From Ignavibacteriales bacterium (GTDB lineage: Bacteria > Bacteroidota > Ignavibacteria > Ignavibacteriales > Melioribacteraceae), in contig JAIOYW010000015.1 in assembly GCA_021740915.1 (NCBI GenBank), positions 1 to 64,000 of the forward strand: a stretch of 64,000 nt of DNA, given 5' to 3'. The notes under the pieces were generated by a model, which ran no database searches, was not told where the DNA came from, and was given only the letters and a program-made list of their open reading frames with translations. Below, in pieces: positions 18,233-28,700 of the stretch; the first letter of the stretch is position 1, and every line of letters starts with the position of its first letter. The position numbers and the translations under genes were made by a program.

Positions 18233-19114
18233 TTAATTTTCTTTACCCAAAAATATTTCAGCATAAACAGGAAAATGATCGGAAGGCCACCCTTCATCAA
18301 ATTTATCCGAGATAATTCCATGCTTCAAAACTTTAATACCTGGTCCGGTAAAAATAAAATCTATCCGCTCCCTGGGGGAAATGTTTTCCTCAAATCCATT
18401 GAACGACCATGTGGGTCCATAATGCGGGAGCGCTGTTATTTTTATTGCATCCTGAAGAAGAAGATTTTCTTGCCCGGTTAGATACTTATAGGGTTCGGAT
18501 GTATCGGTAACATTAAAATCACCCATGAGTATAACCGGAAGCCCGGGAGCAAGAGCGGAAATTTTTTCGACGATCAATTCCGAGCTCTTCAGTCGTGCCT
18601 TTTCTCCCATATGGTCAAAATGCGTGTTAAGAATAAAAAGATCGGATCCGGTATCTCTGCTTTTTAAGATTGCCCATGTCACAATCCGCTCAAGCGCTGC
18701 ATCCCATCCGACTGAACCCGGAATATCGGGAGTCTCCGAAAGCCAGAATGTGCCGCTCTCTTTTAATTCAAATTTTTCTTTCCTGAAAAATAGCGGCGAG
18801 TATTCGCCTTGTGTTTTTCCATCCTTACGCCCCAAACCATAAGACTCGTATTCAGGCAGTTCCTGCTCCAGGTATTTTTTCTGATGGAAAAGTGCTTCCT
18901 GAAATCCGAATATGTCCGGCTCAAAAAATTTCAGCAAACTAACGACTTTTGTTTTCCTCAATTCCCATCTGTTAATGCCGTCAGCGGGATTGTCATATCT
19001 TATGTTAAAGGTCATTACTTTAACAATGCCGCTCTCAGACTGAGCCTTTGCGATATTGAATGAAGTAAAAATTATTAACAGGAGCGCGCTGACTTTCAGA
19101 ACTGAATTTTTCAT
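18233..19114 (-). CDS. Secreted endonuclease/exonuclease/phosphatase (EEP) family hydrolase
   Basis: A 293-residue exported metal-dependent phosphoesterase with a signal peptide (ending near AKAQ). All catalytic blocks of the DNase I-like fold are visible: MTFNIRYDN, FGFQEAL (Glu ligand), ILNTHFDHMG, LMGDFNVTDTS and PSDHFPVYAEI. Members of this clade are often encoded beside GH125 and GH92 mannosidases, where they may cleave a phosphodiester in phosphomannan or a phospholipid-type link. The gap to GH125 is 8 bp and to the ROK gene 11 bp, so they share a transcript. The substrate is inferred only from context. Confidence 0.85.
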   Translation of the reverse strand: MKNSVLKVSALLLIIFTSFNIAKAQSESGIVKVMTFNIRYDNPADGINRWELRKTKVVSLLKFFEPDIFGFQEALFHQKKYLEQELPEYESYGLGRKDGKTQGEYSPLFFRKEKFELKESGTFWLSETPDIPGSVGWDAALERIVTWAILKSRDTGSDLFILNTHFDHMGEKARLKSSELIVEKISALAPGLPVILMGDFNVTDTSEPYKYLTGQENLLLQDAIKITALPHYGPTWSFNGFEENISPRERIDFIFTGPGIKVLKHGIISDKFDEGWPSDHFPVYAEIFLGKEN

Positions 19115-19125
19115 AACACTGCTCC

Positions 19126-20226
19126 TTATAGCCTACTGAGTGCAAAAGCATAGGCGCCCGATGCAATCGCTTTGCTTGTCCCGATCCGTGAGATTCCGAT
19201 ACCTGTCCTTGGGATAGGATCGTATATCACTTTTTTATTTGTCCCCGGAACTGTAATTTCTTTTTTAGAGGATTTCAGAAATTCTTCCATTCCGTTTTTA
19301 TCTTCCAGATTATAAACTTTCATTCCCAGACGGGGGAACTGCCTGCCTGAGAAAGAAGTAAATCCGGAATTCATTTCGTTCAGAATAAAAGGCATAAAAA
19401 CCGGGGAAGCGCCAGAAAGCCCTCCGCCGATCACTACCAGACAATCCAGCATTGTCACCACATCAGAGATGGCATTACCGACAGCCTCTCCCATTTCCTT
19501 AAATGCGCCAAGAGCCGCCTCTTTGTTCCCTTCGGTCATTCCCTCTGCTATTTCAAAAATCTCTTTGGGTGTGGGGGCAGATTCAAAATTTATTCCGGCC
19601 AGCCGTGAATAAACCCTTTTAACACCCCTGATGCTTGCACTTTCCTCAATATTAAGCTGCGGATAAAGTTTATTCCGGACAAGCCATATTTCTCCCGCCA
19701 TCGAATTATCACCACGTAAAAGAATTCCATCCGAAACGATACCTCCGCCAAAACCTGTTCCGAGTGTTAGTCCAAGCAGGTTTTTGTATCTTTTCGGGCT
19801 TCCGGCTTTTTCCAGAAGCCTGTTCACATATGGCAGGAATCCCGAAATAGCTTCACCGTAAGCATAAAGATCACCGTCATTATTAATAAACACGGGGATG
19901 CCGAAAATATTTTCGAGGTAATCCGCCAATGGAAAGCCGCCTGTATTGAACCCGGGAAGATTTGCCAGATCGCCGATAATTCCGTTATCATAATCAGCCG
20001 GACCCGGAAATGCAAAACTGATCGCATCGGGTTTTACTCCGAGTTTTGCAATAGTCTCACGGAATCCTGTGACAATAGTAGTAAGGCAGAGACTCAGATC
20101 ATGTCCGTTTGAATCCATTCGTAATTCATCGGTAATAAATTCATTGCCCTGAATTGCAGCGAAAACGAAATTTGTTCCGCCGGCATCAAGGGTCAGTACT
20201 ATTCTTTTATCATTTTTCAGGCTCAT
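19126..20226 (-). CDS. ROK family sugar kinase
   Basis: A 366-residue cytosolic kinase that probably phosphorylates the hexose brought in by the adjacent transporter. The N-terminal phosphate loop is LTLDAGGTNFVFA, and GLTLGTGFGGGIV and VVIGGGLSGASPVF are the second phosphate and adenosine motifs. It lacks an N-terminal helix-turn-helix, so it is a kinase and not a NagC-type repressor. The zinc motif CxCGxxGC common in ROK kinases is absent, and the region is longer than average (typical about 300 residues). AAGGAA precedes the ATG. Fructokinase, mannokinase or glucokinase activity are all possible; mannose is favoured by context. Confidence 0.85.
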   Translation of the reverse strand: MSLKNDKRIVLTLDAGGTNFVFAAIQGNEFITDELRMDSNGHDLSLCLTTIVTGFRETIAKLGVKPDAISFAFPGPADYDNGIIGDLANLPGFNTGGFPLADYLENIFGIPVFINNDGDLYAYGEAISGFLPYVNRLLEKAGSPKRYKNLLGLTLGTGFGGGIVSDGILLRGDNSMAGEIWLVRNKLYPQLNIEESASIRGVKRVYSRLAGINFESAPTPKEIFEIAEGMTEGNKEAALGAFKEMGEAVGNAISDVVTMLDCLVVIGGGLSGASPVFMPFILNEMNSGFTSFSGRQFPRLGMKVYNLEDKNGMEEFLKSSKKEITVPGTNKKVIYDPIPRTGIGISRIGTSKAIASGAYAFALSRL

Positions 20227-20232
20227 AATAAC

Positions 20233-21411
20233 TTATTTCCTTAAATTTATCAGCGCCACCCATCCAATATATATGAGAGCCGAAAGAGGAACGACAAAAC
20301 CGATGAGTGTCGAAGTATTATCTGCTACTAATCCCATAATTGGCGGAATTATTGCACCTCCGACAATCGCAGTAACCATCAGTCCGGAAAGTTCATTCGT
20401 CTTTGCAGGGATCTTATCAACCGTGATTGAAAAAATTAGCGGGAAAATATTGGCAAAGCCCAACCCGGTCAGAACAACGCCCGAAAGAGCAAAGAATTCA
20501 TTTCCCAATAGCAAAAGCAGTACACCGGCAATCGATAAAACAGAAGTTATAACCAAAAACTTTTTTGCTTCAAGAATTCTTAATATTGCTGAGCCGGCAA
20601 ATCTGCCAATGAGTATCGGGAGAAAAAACAATGCCCAGCTCACTGTTAATCCGAATCTCTCCATACCAAAGGATTCTTTCAGTAAAATCGGCACTCCGGA
20701 ACTCATTGAGACCTCTGCCCCTACATAAAGAAAAATGCCGAGAACCATCATTAAAACATAGCTGTTATTGAATAACAATTTGATTGAAGACGCAAAAGAA
20801 GCAGGGCTTGAATCCTGATCCTTTTTTTCAATTACTTTTAACATTCCGACTGAAACAAGAGTCACAGCTATAACAAAAGCAAAAATCGGGAAGAGGACAG
20901 ACCAGTCTAATCCGAACTGAATAAGAACAAACGGCGGCACCAAAAATCCCATTGATGAGCCGATTGCCTTAATTGACTGTGCAAGCGAAAGATTGCTCGA
21001 AAATTTACCTTCATCGGAAACATCTCTCATTATAGGATTGCCTGCTACCTGAAGAGTGGTTGCACCTGCTCCGAGCAGTAATATCGATATCAGCAGGAAA
21101 TAAAAGGTGGTGCCGCTATCAGAGAGGTCGGTCTTAACTCCGTACATGCCGTTGACCATCGGAAGAATTAACCCGATCAGGGCGATTGACAATCCCAGCA
21201 TCAGTATGAATTTCTTACCTTTTTTATCCTGATAAACACCCAGAGGCACTGAAAGCAGCCCGAACATAATAAATCCAGAAAACGTGACAAGCTGAGCCAT
21301 AAAATTTGAAATAGCGAAGGAATCCTTGACCAATCCGACAAGCGGACCAACAACATCACCGAAGCCCATCGCAAAAAAGGCAAGAAAAATCGGAAAGTTT
21401 TTTGCTTTCAT
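20233..21411 (-). CDS. MFS sugar transporter (FucP-like)
   Basis: A 392-residue inner-membrane symporter with about 12 hydrophobic helices. The start is typical of the FHS/FucP-type sugar:proton family (PIFLAFFAMGFGDVVGPLVG), and the loop 2-3 motif is VYQDKKGKKFIL. It heads the five-gene operon and is followed by the ROK kinase after 6 bp, which implies import of a free monosaccharide released by the glycosidases. AAGGAT precedes the ATG. Mannose is the likely substrate from context; glucose, galactose or fucose cannot be excluded. Confidence 0.85.
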   Translation of the reverse strand: MKAKNFPIFLAFFAMGFGDVVGPLVGLVKDSFAISNFMAQLVTFSGFIMFGLLSVPLGVYQDKKGKKFILMLGLSIALIGLILPMVNGMYGVKTDLSDSGTTFYFLLISILLLGAGATTLQVAGNPIMRDVSDEGKFSSNLSLAQSIKAIGSSMGFLVPPFVLIQFGLDWSVLFPIFAFVIAVTLVSVGMLKVIEKKDQDSSPASFASSIKLLFNNSYVLMMVLGIFLYVGAEVSMSSGVPILLKESFGMERFGLTVSWALFFLPILIGRFAGSAILRILEAKKFLVITSVLSIAGVLLLLLGNEFFALSGVVLTGLGFANIFPLIFSITVDKIPAKTNELSGLMVTAIVGGAIIPPIMGLVADNTSTLIGFVVPLSALIYIGWVALINLRK

Positions 21412-21674
21412 TGAATTATCCTTAAGGTAGTTAAATTCATAATTTATTTTTCGTCAGGCAGCCGGAACAAAGTCTTATCTTTAACATCCGTCTCATTCTA
21501 TTTGCCCGGACAAATCCTATAGTGAAATTAGCGAAATCCGGATACCTGATCAATTTCGTTTTGCAGAAAAATTCTTTCCTGAATTTTAATCTATCTCCGC
21601 ATAAATTCTGTAAAAGCCGGAGAATTGAAATAAAAATTGCTTTCAGATATAAAAAGTCAGAAACAGCCCATCTA

Positions 21675-22691
21675 TTACTTTATTTCTTCCCTGCCGTCCA
21701 GATGTTTTGCAAATCGTCCCTTCTCCCCCGGGTAAACATTTTCATATTCCGGCCAGGGCCAGCCCCCGAACCGGGTTGTCTGATAATCACTAAAAGCCTG
21801 TCTTATTTCTTCTTCTGTATTCATAACAAAAGGACCATACTGGATTACGGGCTCTCCTATCGGTTTCCCCTGAAGCATCAGTAAGCGGCTCTCATCCTTA
21901 CCATTTTTTATAATTGTCTGAATATCCGATATCAATTCTATATGCTGCCCTTTTGGGATAACCGTGTTTTCAATATTAACGGATTCACCCTGAAAAAAGT
22001 AAAGACTTCTGTTAACTCTGTTAACAGATTGAGGTATCCTCCACAGGCATCCCGGCTGTAATCTGATTATCCAGATCTGAACTTCATTTGCCGGATCGGC
22101 TGCCCAGGAATCAGGAGCAGGCGCCGGGGCTTTGCTGTTATTATATTCTCCTGCCACCACCCTAACCTCAGATTCGACGCCATTTTCATCTGAAATTTTT
22201 ACGAGCGGAATCTCTTCGCTCCATAGCATTTTGAAGAAAGGTTCGGCAAACTTTTTCGGTGCCGGAAGATTCAGCCAGATCTGAAAAAGCTCCAGAGGAT
22301 TATCTTTATCCTTATTCAGCAGAGGGAACATTTCACTGTGCTGAAGACCTTTTCCGGCAGTCATCCACTGAACATCCCCCATCCCGTATCTTCCGGATTG
22401 GCCATGAGAATCCGAATGGTCAACAAATCCTTTCAGCACTGCCGTAACAGTCTCAAAGCCTCTGTGAGGGTGTCCCGGAAAACCCGGCACAGTTTTTCCG
22501 TGATACATTCTCCATGCATTCTTCGGATCAAAATCATTGCCCAGATTTCTGCCCTTCAACGAGGCATTGGGACCCATTGAGTCATTTCCCGAAGGATAAT
22601 CATCCTTATGATAGACGCAGAAAAGGAAAGGATCTCTTGCAGGCCATATAGCCTGGAGCAGATTTACACTAATAATACTTTTATTATTCAA
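21675..22691 (-). CDS. Pirin family protein
   Basis: A 338-residue bicupin. The N-terminal cupin carries the pirin signature: HPHRGFETVTAVLKG, then GDVQWMTAGKGLQHSE, which hold the His and Glu metal ligands. The second cupin is at about 225-320. Some pirins are quercetin dioxygenases, others transcription cofactors or redox sensors. The start is TTG at 22691 with GAGAAAG in front. The length is somewhat above that of common pirins (about 230-300). It lies between the sugar operon and a serine hydrolase on the same strand with no evident functional link. Confidence 0.9.
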   Translation of the reverse strand: MNNKSIISVNLLQAIWPARDPFLFCVYHKDDYPSGNDSMGPNASLKGRNLGNDFDPKNAWRMYHGKTVPGFPGHPHRGFETVTAVLKGFVDHSDSHGQSGRYGMGDVQWMTAGKGLQHSEMFPLLNKDKDNPLELFQIWLNLPAPKKFAEPFFKMLWSEEIPLVKISDENGVESEVRVVAGEYNNSKAPAPAPDSWAADPANEVQIWIIRLQPGCLWRIPQSVNRVNRSLYFFQGESVNIENTVIPKGQHIELISDIQTIIKNGKDESRLLMLQGKPIGEPVIQYGPFVMNTEEEIRQAFSDYQTTRFGGWPWPEYENVYPGEKGRFAKHLDGREEIK

Positions 22692-22711
22692 TTTACTTTC
22701 TCAAAATTCTT

Positions 22712-24220
22712 TTATGATTTTTGCCTGCCGAAAAGAAGTTCTGTGAAAATAATATCCGGTGAATCAGGGACTTCTATCTCGAATTCTTTCACATTACCCT
22801 TAAAATCAAGGTTGAACTTAATATACCCCCTTGTAAGGAATTCGTCCTCCCAGTCAACCGAAAATGTATCGAACTGATAATGGTTGAGAATACCCCTGAA
22901 TGTTGGTGAAGGGATAAACTGCATATAAAGCTGGTCAGCTTTAATACTCACTTCAACTTTTCCATACATTTTATCTTCATAAATTCCGCAGTATTTTTCT
23001 ATTGAAAGACTCGGGCTGGTATTTTCAGCCCTTTCCTCTTCCTTTTTCTTCAGGGCTTCCTCAGCTCTTTTTTCGCGTTTTTCAATTAATTCGAGCATCA
23101 TTTTACTATAATCTTTCTCAGGCAGTCCATGAAAATAATCCCATATATAATTTGAGATTGCACGGGTAAATGAGCGGTCTGAATTGGTTAAGATAACAAT
23201 ACCAATGCTGTCCTCAGGAGAAAAAGCAACTTCTGAGATCATTCCCGGCATCCCGCCGCCATGGTTGAGTATCTTTTTACCATCCCTGTAGCGGATAAAC
23301 CATCCAAGACCATAATTCATATTGCCAAGGAACATCTGATTTACTGTCATTTCGCGCCATTGTTTATCGCTGAAAATAGTACCGCCTTCGTATTTGCCCT
23401 CAGCAAGCTGAAGTTTAAGCCAACTGGTAATATCAGACACACATGAATTGAGCCCCAGCGCTCCGGACGCATTATCTTTCTGAATCGTGTTATATGCCCC
23501 TATTTTTCCGTCTTTGTAATAATGTGCTGAGGATACATTTTCCGCAGTTTTCATTTCAGCATAGCTTATTGTGGTATTTTCCATTCCCAGCGGATCCAGA
23601 ATGTTCGCTCTGATAAAATCGCCCCAGGAAGTATCAGTTATTGATCTGATTACTTCTGCCGCTGCCATAAACATAAGGTTCTGATAACCATATTTCGATC
23701 TGAAACTGGATACGGGTTTAAGATTTGCCACTCTTTCAAGGATTTCCCTTTTTTCGTATTCGGACCTCAGCCATAGAATATCTCCGCTGAACGTCTCCAG
23801 TCCGCTTTTGTGTGTTACAAGGTCCCTAATAGTGATCTCATCGGTAACCCATGGATCGTACATCCTGAACCACGGGAGATACTTTATAACTTTGTCATCC
23901 CAATTCAGGGCGCCCCGGTCAGCAAGTATGGCCAGAGATGCTGTTGTAAATGCTTTTGAACAGGATGCGATCTCAAACTGCGTAAACTCATCAACAGGAA
24001 GATTTTTTCCGAAGGTCCTTGTGCCGTAACCTTTCAGAAAAATAACCGAATCATTCCTGACGATACCGACAGCACAACCGGGCAATTGCCATTCTGTTAA
24101 CGATTTCTGTATGTATGAATCAATTTCTGAAAGGTCTCTCGTCTGCGCTGAAACAGGTATTACAAAGAGCAGTGAGAGAAATAATATCTTTTTGATCAGG
24201 ATTCGTAATAATTTCTTCAT
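22712..24220 (-). CDS. Secreted beta-lactamase-like serine hydrolase
   Basis: A 502-residue exported protein with a signal peptide (about 8-25). The class C beta-lactamase/esterase fold shows SxxK as SCSKAF, the tyrosine motif YQN, and HGGG in place of KTG. A Glu/Lys-rich linker (about 385-410) leads to a C-terminal DUF3471-type beta domain (about 410-502). Such proteins are esterases, D-aminopeptidases or peptidoglycan hydrolases more often than true lactamases. The gene ends 20 bp before the pirin start, so the two may be co-transcribed. Specificity is unknown. Confidence 0.88.
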   Translation of the reverse strand: MKKLLRILIKKILFLSLLFVIPVSAQTRDLSEIDSYIQKSLTEWQLPGCAVGIVRNDSVIFLKGYGTRTFGKNLPVDEFTQFEIASCSKAFTTASLAILADRGALNWDDKVIKYLPWFRMYDPWVTDEITIRDLVTHKSGLETFSGDILWLRSEYEKREILERVANLKPVSSFRSKYGYQNLMFMAAAEVIRSITDTSWGDFIRANILDPLGMENTTISYAEMKTAENVSSAHYYKDGKIGAYNTIQKDNASGALGLNSCVSDITSWLKLQLAEGKYEGGTIFSDKQWREMTVNQMFLGNMNYGLGWFIRYRDGKKILNHGGGMPGMISEVAFSPEDSIGIVILTNSDRSFTRAISNYIWDYFHGLPEKDYSKMMLELIEKREKRAEEALKKKEEERAENTSPSLSIEKYCGIYEDKMYGKVEVSIKADQLYMQFIPSPTFRGILNHYQFDTFSVDWEDEFLTRGYIKFNLDFKGNVKEFEIEVPDSPDIIFTELLFGRQKS

Positions 24221-24469
24221 TTTTCATTTTCCCATTATCGAAGCAAAAATAATAATTCCACGAATTGTTTGGTGTGTATGATTAGAGAAAAGTTAATATA
24301 AATTATATATTGAAAGGTTTGCAGGAATGAAAGGAGTGACTTTATTTGATCTGTGAGTAATTACCACCCGGCATAAATCTCACTTTTTAAGGCGGTTGTG
24401 TTCAAACCATTGTAAAGATATAAAAAAAGGATCTGAGAATTATTCAAAAAAACAATTATCAACCCGGAG

Positions 24470-25546
24470 TTATTTTCCGTCTTTCTTGTTTTTATGATAG
24501 TCGTGCATAAATTTGCCGAATTTTTTATCTTTCTGCCTTTTTTCCAGATAAGACATTTCGTTATACTGCGATTCCTTAAACATCTTCAGGTAATTATTGT
24601 ATCTGGATTCGGAAATCTCACCCGTTTTAACTGCTTCCAGAATTGCACAGCCCTGCTCAACTGTATGGGTGCAATCTGCATACCTGCAATTCTGTGATTT
24701 TTCCGATATCTCATTAAATGTCTCATTTATGGCCGAATCGGCTGAGATTATACCAAGCTCCCGCATACCGGGGTTGTCAATCATTATTGCTCCGTTTCCC
24801 AGAACAATAAGTTCACGGCGGGTTGTAGTATGCCTGCCGCGCCCGTCTTTTTCTTTTACCGGAAATGTCTTGTAAAGCTCTTCGTCAATCAGGTTGTTCA
24901 GCAAAGTGGTTTTCCCGACACCTGAAGAGCCGAGAAGACAATATGTCTTTCCGGGAATCAGCCGCGCCTTGATTATATCTATATCCGGTTTACTGATATT
25001 GCTGAAAGAAATGATATCAATTCCGGGAGCTGTTTTTGATATTTCATTTTTTCTTTCTTCAATCTGATCGGGACTGATAAGATCACATTTGCTTAATAAA
25101 ATTATGGGATGAATATCATTTTGAATGATCATTGTAAGATATCTTTCGAGTCTGCGGAGATTAAAATCCGACTCCATCGACTGCATAATAATTGCCGTAT
25201 CAATATTGGCTGCAATAAGCTGATATTCAATCTTTTTGCCCGGAGTTTTTCTTTTGAGCAACGATTTTCGCGGAAGTTTTTCATGAATAATTGCGAATGA
25301 ATCATCATCAAAGGACTGAACAAGTACCCAGTCACCGACTGTGGGCAAATCGAAAACAGTATCCGTATTGAACAAAAACTTTCCGGTCAATTCCGCGAAT
25401 ATTTCCCTCGCGCCTGTCGAGATCATAAAGCTGTTTTTATTTACGGCAATAACACGCGCTATCGTAAACTGATCGAATAAAGCTGGTTCAACGTTCCTTC
25501 TGAACCGGTCGTTAAATCCAAGTTTTTCAATACTATCTGTATCCAT
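24470..25546 (-). CDS. rsgA: Ribosome small subunit-dependent GTPase A
   Basis: A 358-residue assembly GTPase that checks 30S subunit maturation and releases RbfA. An N-terminal OB fold (about 25-100) is followed by the circularly permuted GTPase: G4 (LLSKCDLI) comes before G1 (GSSGVGKTT) and G3 (DNPGM). The C-terminal zinc knuckle has C..C.H...C ligands in CRYADCTHTVEQGC. A Lys-rich tail ends the protein. All core motifs look intact. It is a single gene with its own upstream region. Confidence 0.96.
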   Translation of the reverse strand: MDTDSIEKLGFNDRFRRNVEPALFDQFTIARVIAVNKNSFMISTGAREIFAELTGKFLFNTDTVFDLPTVGDWVLVQSFDDDSFAIIHEKLPRKSLLKRKTPGKKIEYQLIAANIDTAIIMQSMESDFNLRRLERYLTMIIQNDIHPIILLSKCDLISPDQIEERKNEISKTAPGIDIISFSNISKPDIDIIKARLIPGKTYCLLGSSGVGKTTLLNNLIDEELYKTFPVKEKDGRGRHTTTRRELIVLGNGAIMIDNPGMRELGIISADSAINETFNEISEKSQNCRYADCTHTVEQGCAILEAVKTGEISESRYNNYLKMFKESQYNEMSYLEKRQKDKKFGKFMHDYHKNKKDGK

Positions 25547-25642
25547 TCTTTTACTCGTCCCCTGTTATTTCAAAAGTTTTCACAAACATATGCTGCATCA
25601 TATCATCCGCAAATTTAATAAATTGATTACAAAACAAACTGG

Positions 25643-25664
25643 CCTGATCAGGATTATGATCAGG
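25643..25664 (-). terminator. Probable terminator of the RND efflux operon
   Basis: CCTGATCA (25643-25650) and TGATCAGG (25657-25664) pair perfectly around a 6-base loop. Read on the minus strand the hairpin follows the RND stop by about 45 bases and is followed by a T-rich but interrupted tail (GTTTGTTTTG). Confidence 0.5.
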
Positions 25665-25708
25665 GCAATATTACAGTAATCTATTTTTCTTAATTCCGGA
25701 AATATCAA

Positions 25709-28700
25709 TTACTCTTTAGATTTTGTTTTCGTGAATACTTTATAAAGTACCGGAGTTACAATCAAAGTTAATGCGGTTGAGAAAATTAGTCCGCCGATGA
25801 TAGTCCATCCCATCGGGCCCCAAAGCGATCCCCCGGCAATTGTCAGCGGAAGCAGACCCCCGATGGTAGTGGAAGTTGTCACCAGAATCGGAACAAATCT
25901 GGTTTTAGCTGCTTCAATAATTGCTTCCGAAATCTGTTTACCATCCTGCATAAGCTGATTCGTATAATCAACCAGTATGATTGAATTATTCACAACTATG
26001 CCTATCAGACTCGTAAGCCCGACAAATGCCAGAAATGAGAATGTGTAACCGGTCATCAGCAGAAAAATTAAAGAGCCAATTAACGCTAAAGGTATAGCAG
26101 AGAAAATTATCAGCGGCTGGCTGATTGATTTGAATTGAAGTACGAGTACAGCAATTATCCCAAGAACAGCAATAAAAACAGCTTTATACATATCCCCAAA
26201 GGATTCCTTTCTTGTTTTAAGCTCACCGGCCGCTGAATATGAATAGCCTCCGGGCCAATTATAATCCTCTATCTTCCGGAGAATTTCCTGTGTGGCGTCA
26301 TTAACTGAATACCCTTTTATTACATCTCCGGTGATAAGCACATTCCTTTTAAAGTTGTAATGGTTTATTTTCAGGGGACTTTCTTCAAAAGCGATCGATG
26401 CGATTTGATTAAGCGGTATTTGCTTTCCTGTAACTGATGATACATATATCCTGGAAAAATCATCGAACTTTGTTTTACCGTTAACAGGCAAACGTAATGT
26501 AATATCGAATTTATTGCCGGAATCATCCCTGAATTCGGAAATTGCAAGTCCATTCATCGCAGCCCTGATCGTCCTGTCAATTTCGATAACAGGGATTCCG
26601 TAAAAAGCTGCTTTGTCCCTGTTTACAGAAATTTTCAGATCGGATTTCGTCGTTTTTAATGGATTATTTACATTAATAACTCCTTCAGTTTCACGGAATA
26701 TTTTCTCCATATCCAATGATATTTTCCGAAGCACATCGAGATTTTCTCCTGCTGCACGTATGGCGATCGGGGCATCGACAGGCGGTCCCTGCTCAAATTC
26801 CCTTACGTTTATCTCCACTCCGGTAAAATTCTCCAGATCCTTTCTAAGTTCACGGACAACTTCGTTCAGTATTTCCTCTCCAAACTGATCCAGTTCAATC
26901 AATATTTCGGCATAATTTGCGGTTTCCTGTTTCTGCAGAATATTATAATACACCCTCGGATTGCCTTTTCCGACATTAGCCACATAGACCCTGATATGCT
27001 CTTTCTTTTTTAATATTTCCTCCACCTTTCGGGTGATCATGTCAGTTTCATCAAGATTGTAACCTGCTGGAAGGTTTATTTCAATCATAAACTGCGGTCT
27101 GTCCGATTTCGGGAAAAAACTCACGCCTATAAAAGGAAAGAGTGACAGACTCATCATAAAAACAACAACCGAAATGACCAATACTTTTGCAGGATTCTTA
27201 ATCGCGAGATTAAGAATTCTGTCATAAAAACCATTCACGAATTTGTCAACAGCTCGCCTGAGAAAATTCATTCTGTTATCTTTTCTTGTACGAAGAAATC
27301 TCGATGCCAGATAAGGCGTAAGTGTAAGGGAAATAAGGAGTGAGGAAAATAAAGTGTACATCACAATAAGCGGCATACTTCTTATAAATTCACCGGTCAT
27401 ATCGCCGATCATAATGACCGGAACAAATGCAAGCACAGTGGTTATTGTGGAAGAACTTACTGCCCAGCCTATCTGGCTTGTTGCCAAGGCTGCGGCTTCT
27501 TCAGGAGGATAACCCTGATTCATAAATCTGTCAATATTTTCCGTAACGACAATTGCATTATCGACCAGCAGCCCCAGAGAAATTACAAGTCCCGCGATCG
27601 ATATTTGCTGAATTCCGTATCCGCTGAAATCGATAAACAAAATTCCCATTAGAATTGATAATGGAATAGCGACTATTACTATCAGAGAGGGCCTGGGACC
27701 AATGATAAGAAAAACAACAAAACCCACAAGGACGAGTCCCTGAAGGAGATTCACAAAAAACCCCGTCAACCTGTTGCTGACATTCAGCGACTGGTCAATA
27801 AGAATTTCGCAAGTAATATATCCGGGCAGTGTTGCTGAAAAATCCTTTATCCCGGATTTAAGTCCATCCATAACATCATAAATATTTGTATTGGCCTTCT
27901 GAGTCGCAGTGATCAAAACTGCTCTTTTTCCGTTAGCCCTTGCAATATAGCTCCTGTCCCTGTAATCGAACCGGACATCCGCAATATCCTTAAGATAAAC
28001 CACCTTGCCGTCATAAGAACTTACGACCGTATTCCTGATATCTTCAAGTTTATTGTAACTGCCGCTTGTCCTGATACTGAACCGTTTTTTGCCGATATCG
28101 ATGCTGCCGCCGGGAATATTCATATTTCCGCTGCTGACTGCCTGAATTATCCTCGAAAATGATACATTTTTTGCGGCCATATTGCCCATATCAAGCGATA
28201 CTCTCACTTCCTGTTCCGGGAAAGCCATTATGTTAATATCCTTTACGTCGGGCACCATTTCAAGAATGTCCTGCAGTCTTTCTGCTTCAGATTTAAGCTC
28301 ATCATAAGGAGCAGTCTCTGATATCAATGCGGTCTGAAGAATTACAATGTCTGTGCTCTCCCATTTTATGAAATCGATCGTATAGATTTCATCAGGTAAT
28401 TCTTCCCTTATTGAGTTGACTTTCTGGATAACCTCGGAATATTTTTTATCAGGATCGCTGCCGTTTATGAATTCTATGGAAATGTGAGCCAATCCATCCT
28501 GCATAGAAGAATGAATTTCTTTAATATCACTTAATTCATTCAGCTCATTTTCTATCGGCTCAACAATAAGTTCCTCAATATCTGAAGGGCTTCCGCCGGG
28601 TAAAATCACAATAATACCGGTGCCGGGAGGCGAAATCGGCGGGTCTTCAGATCTGGGCATTGTAACAAACGAAGTGATACCAAGAACGAGCATAAGTATA

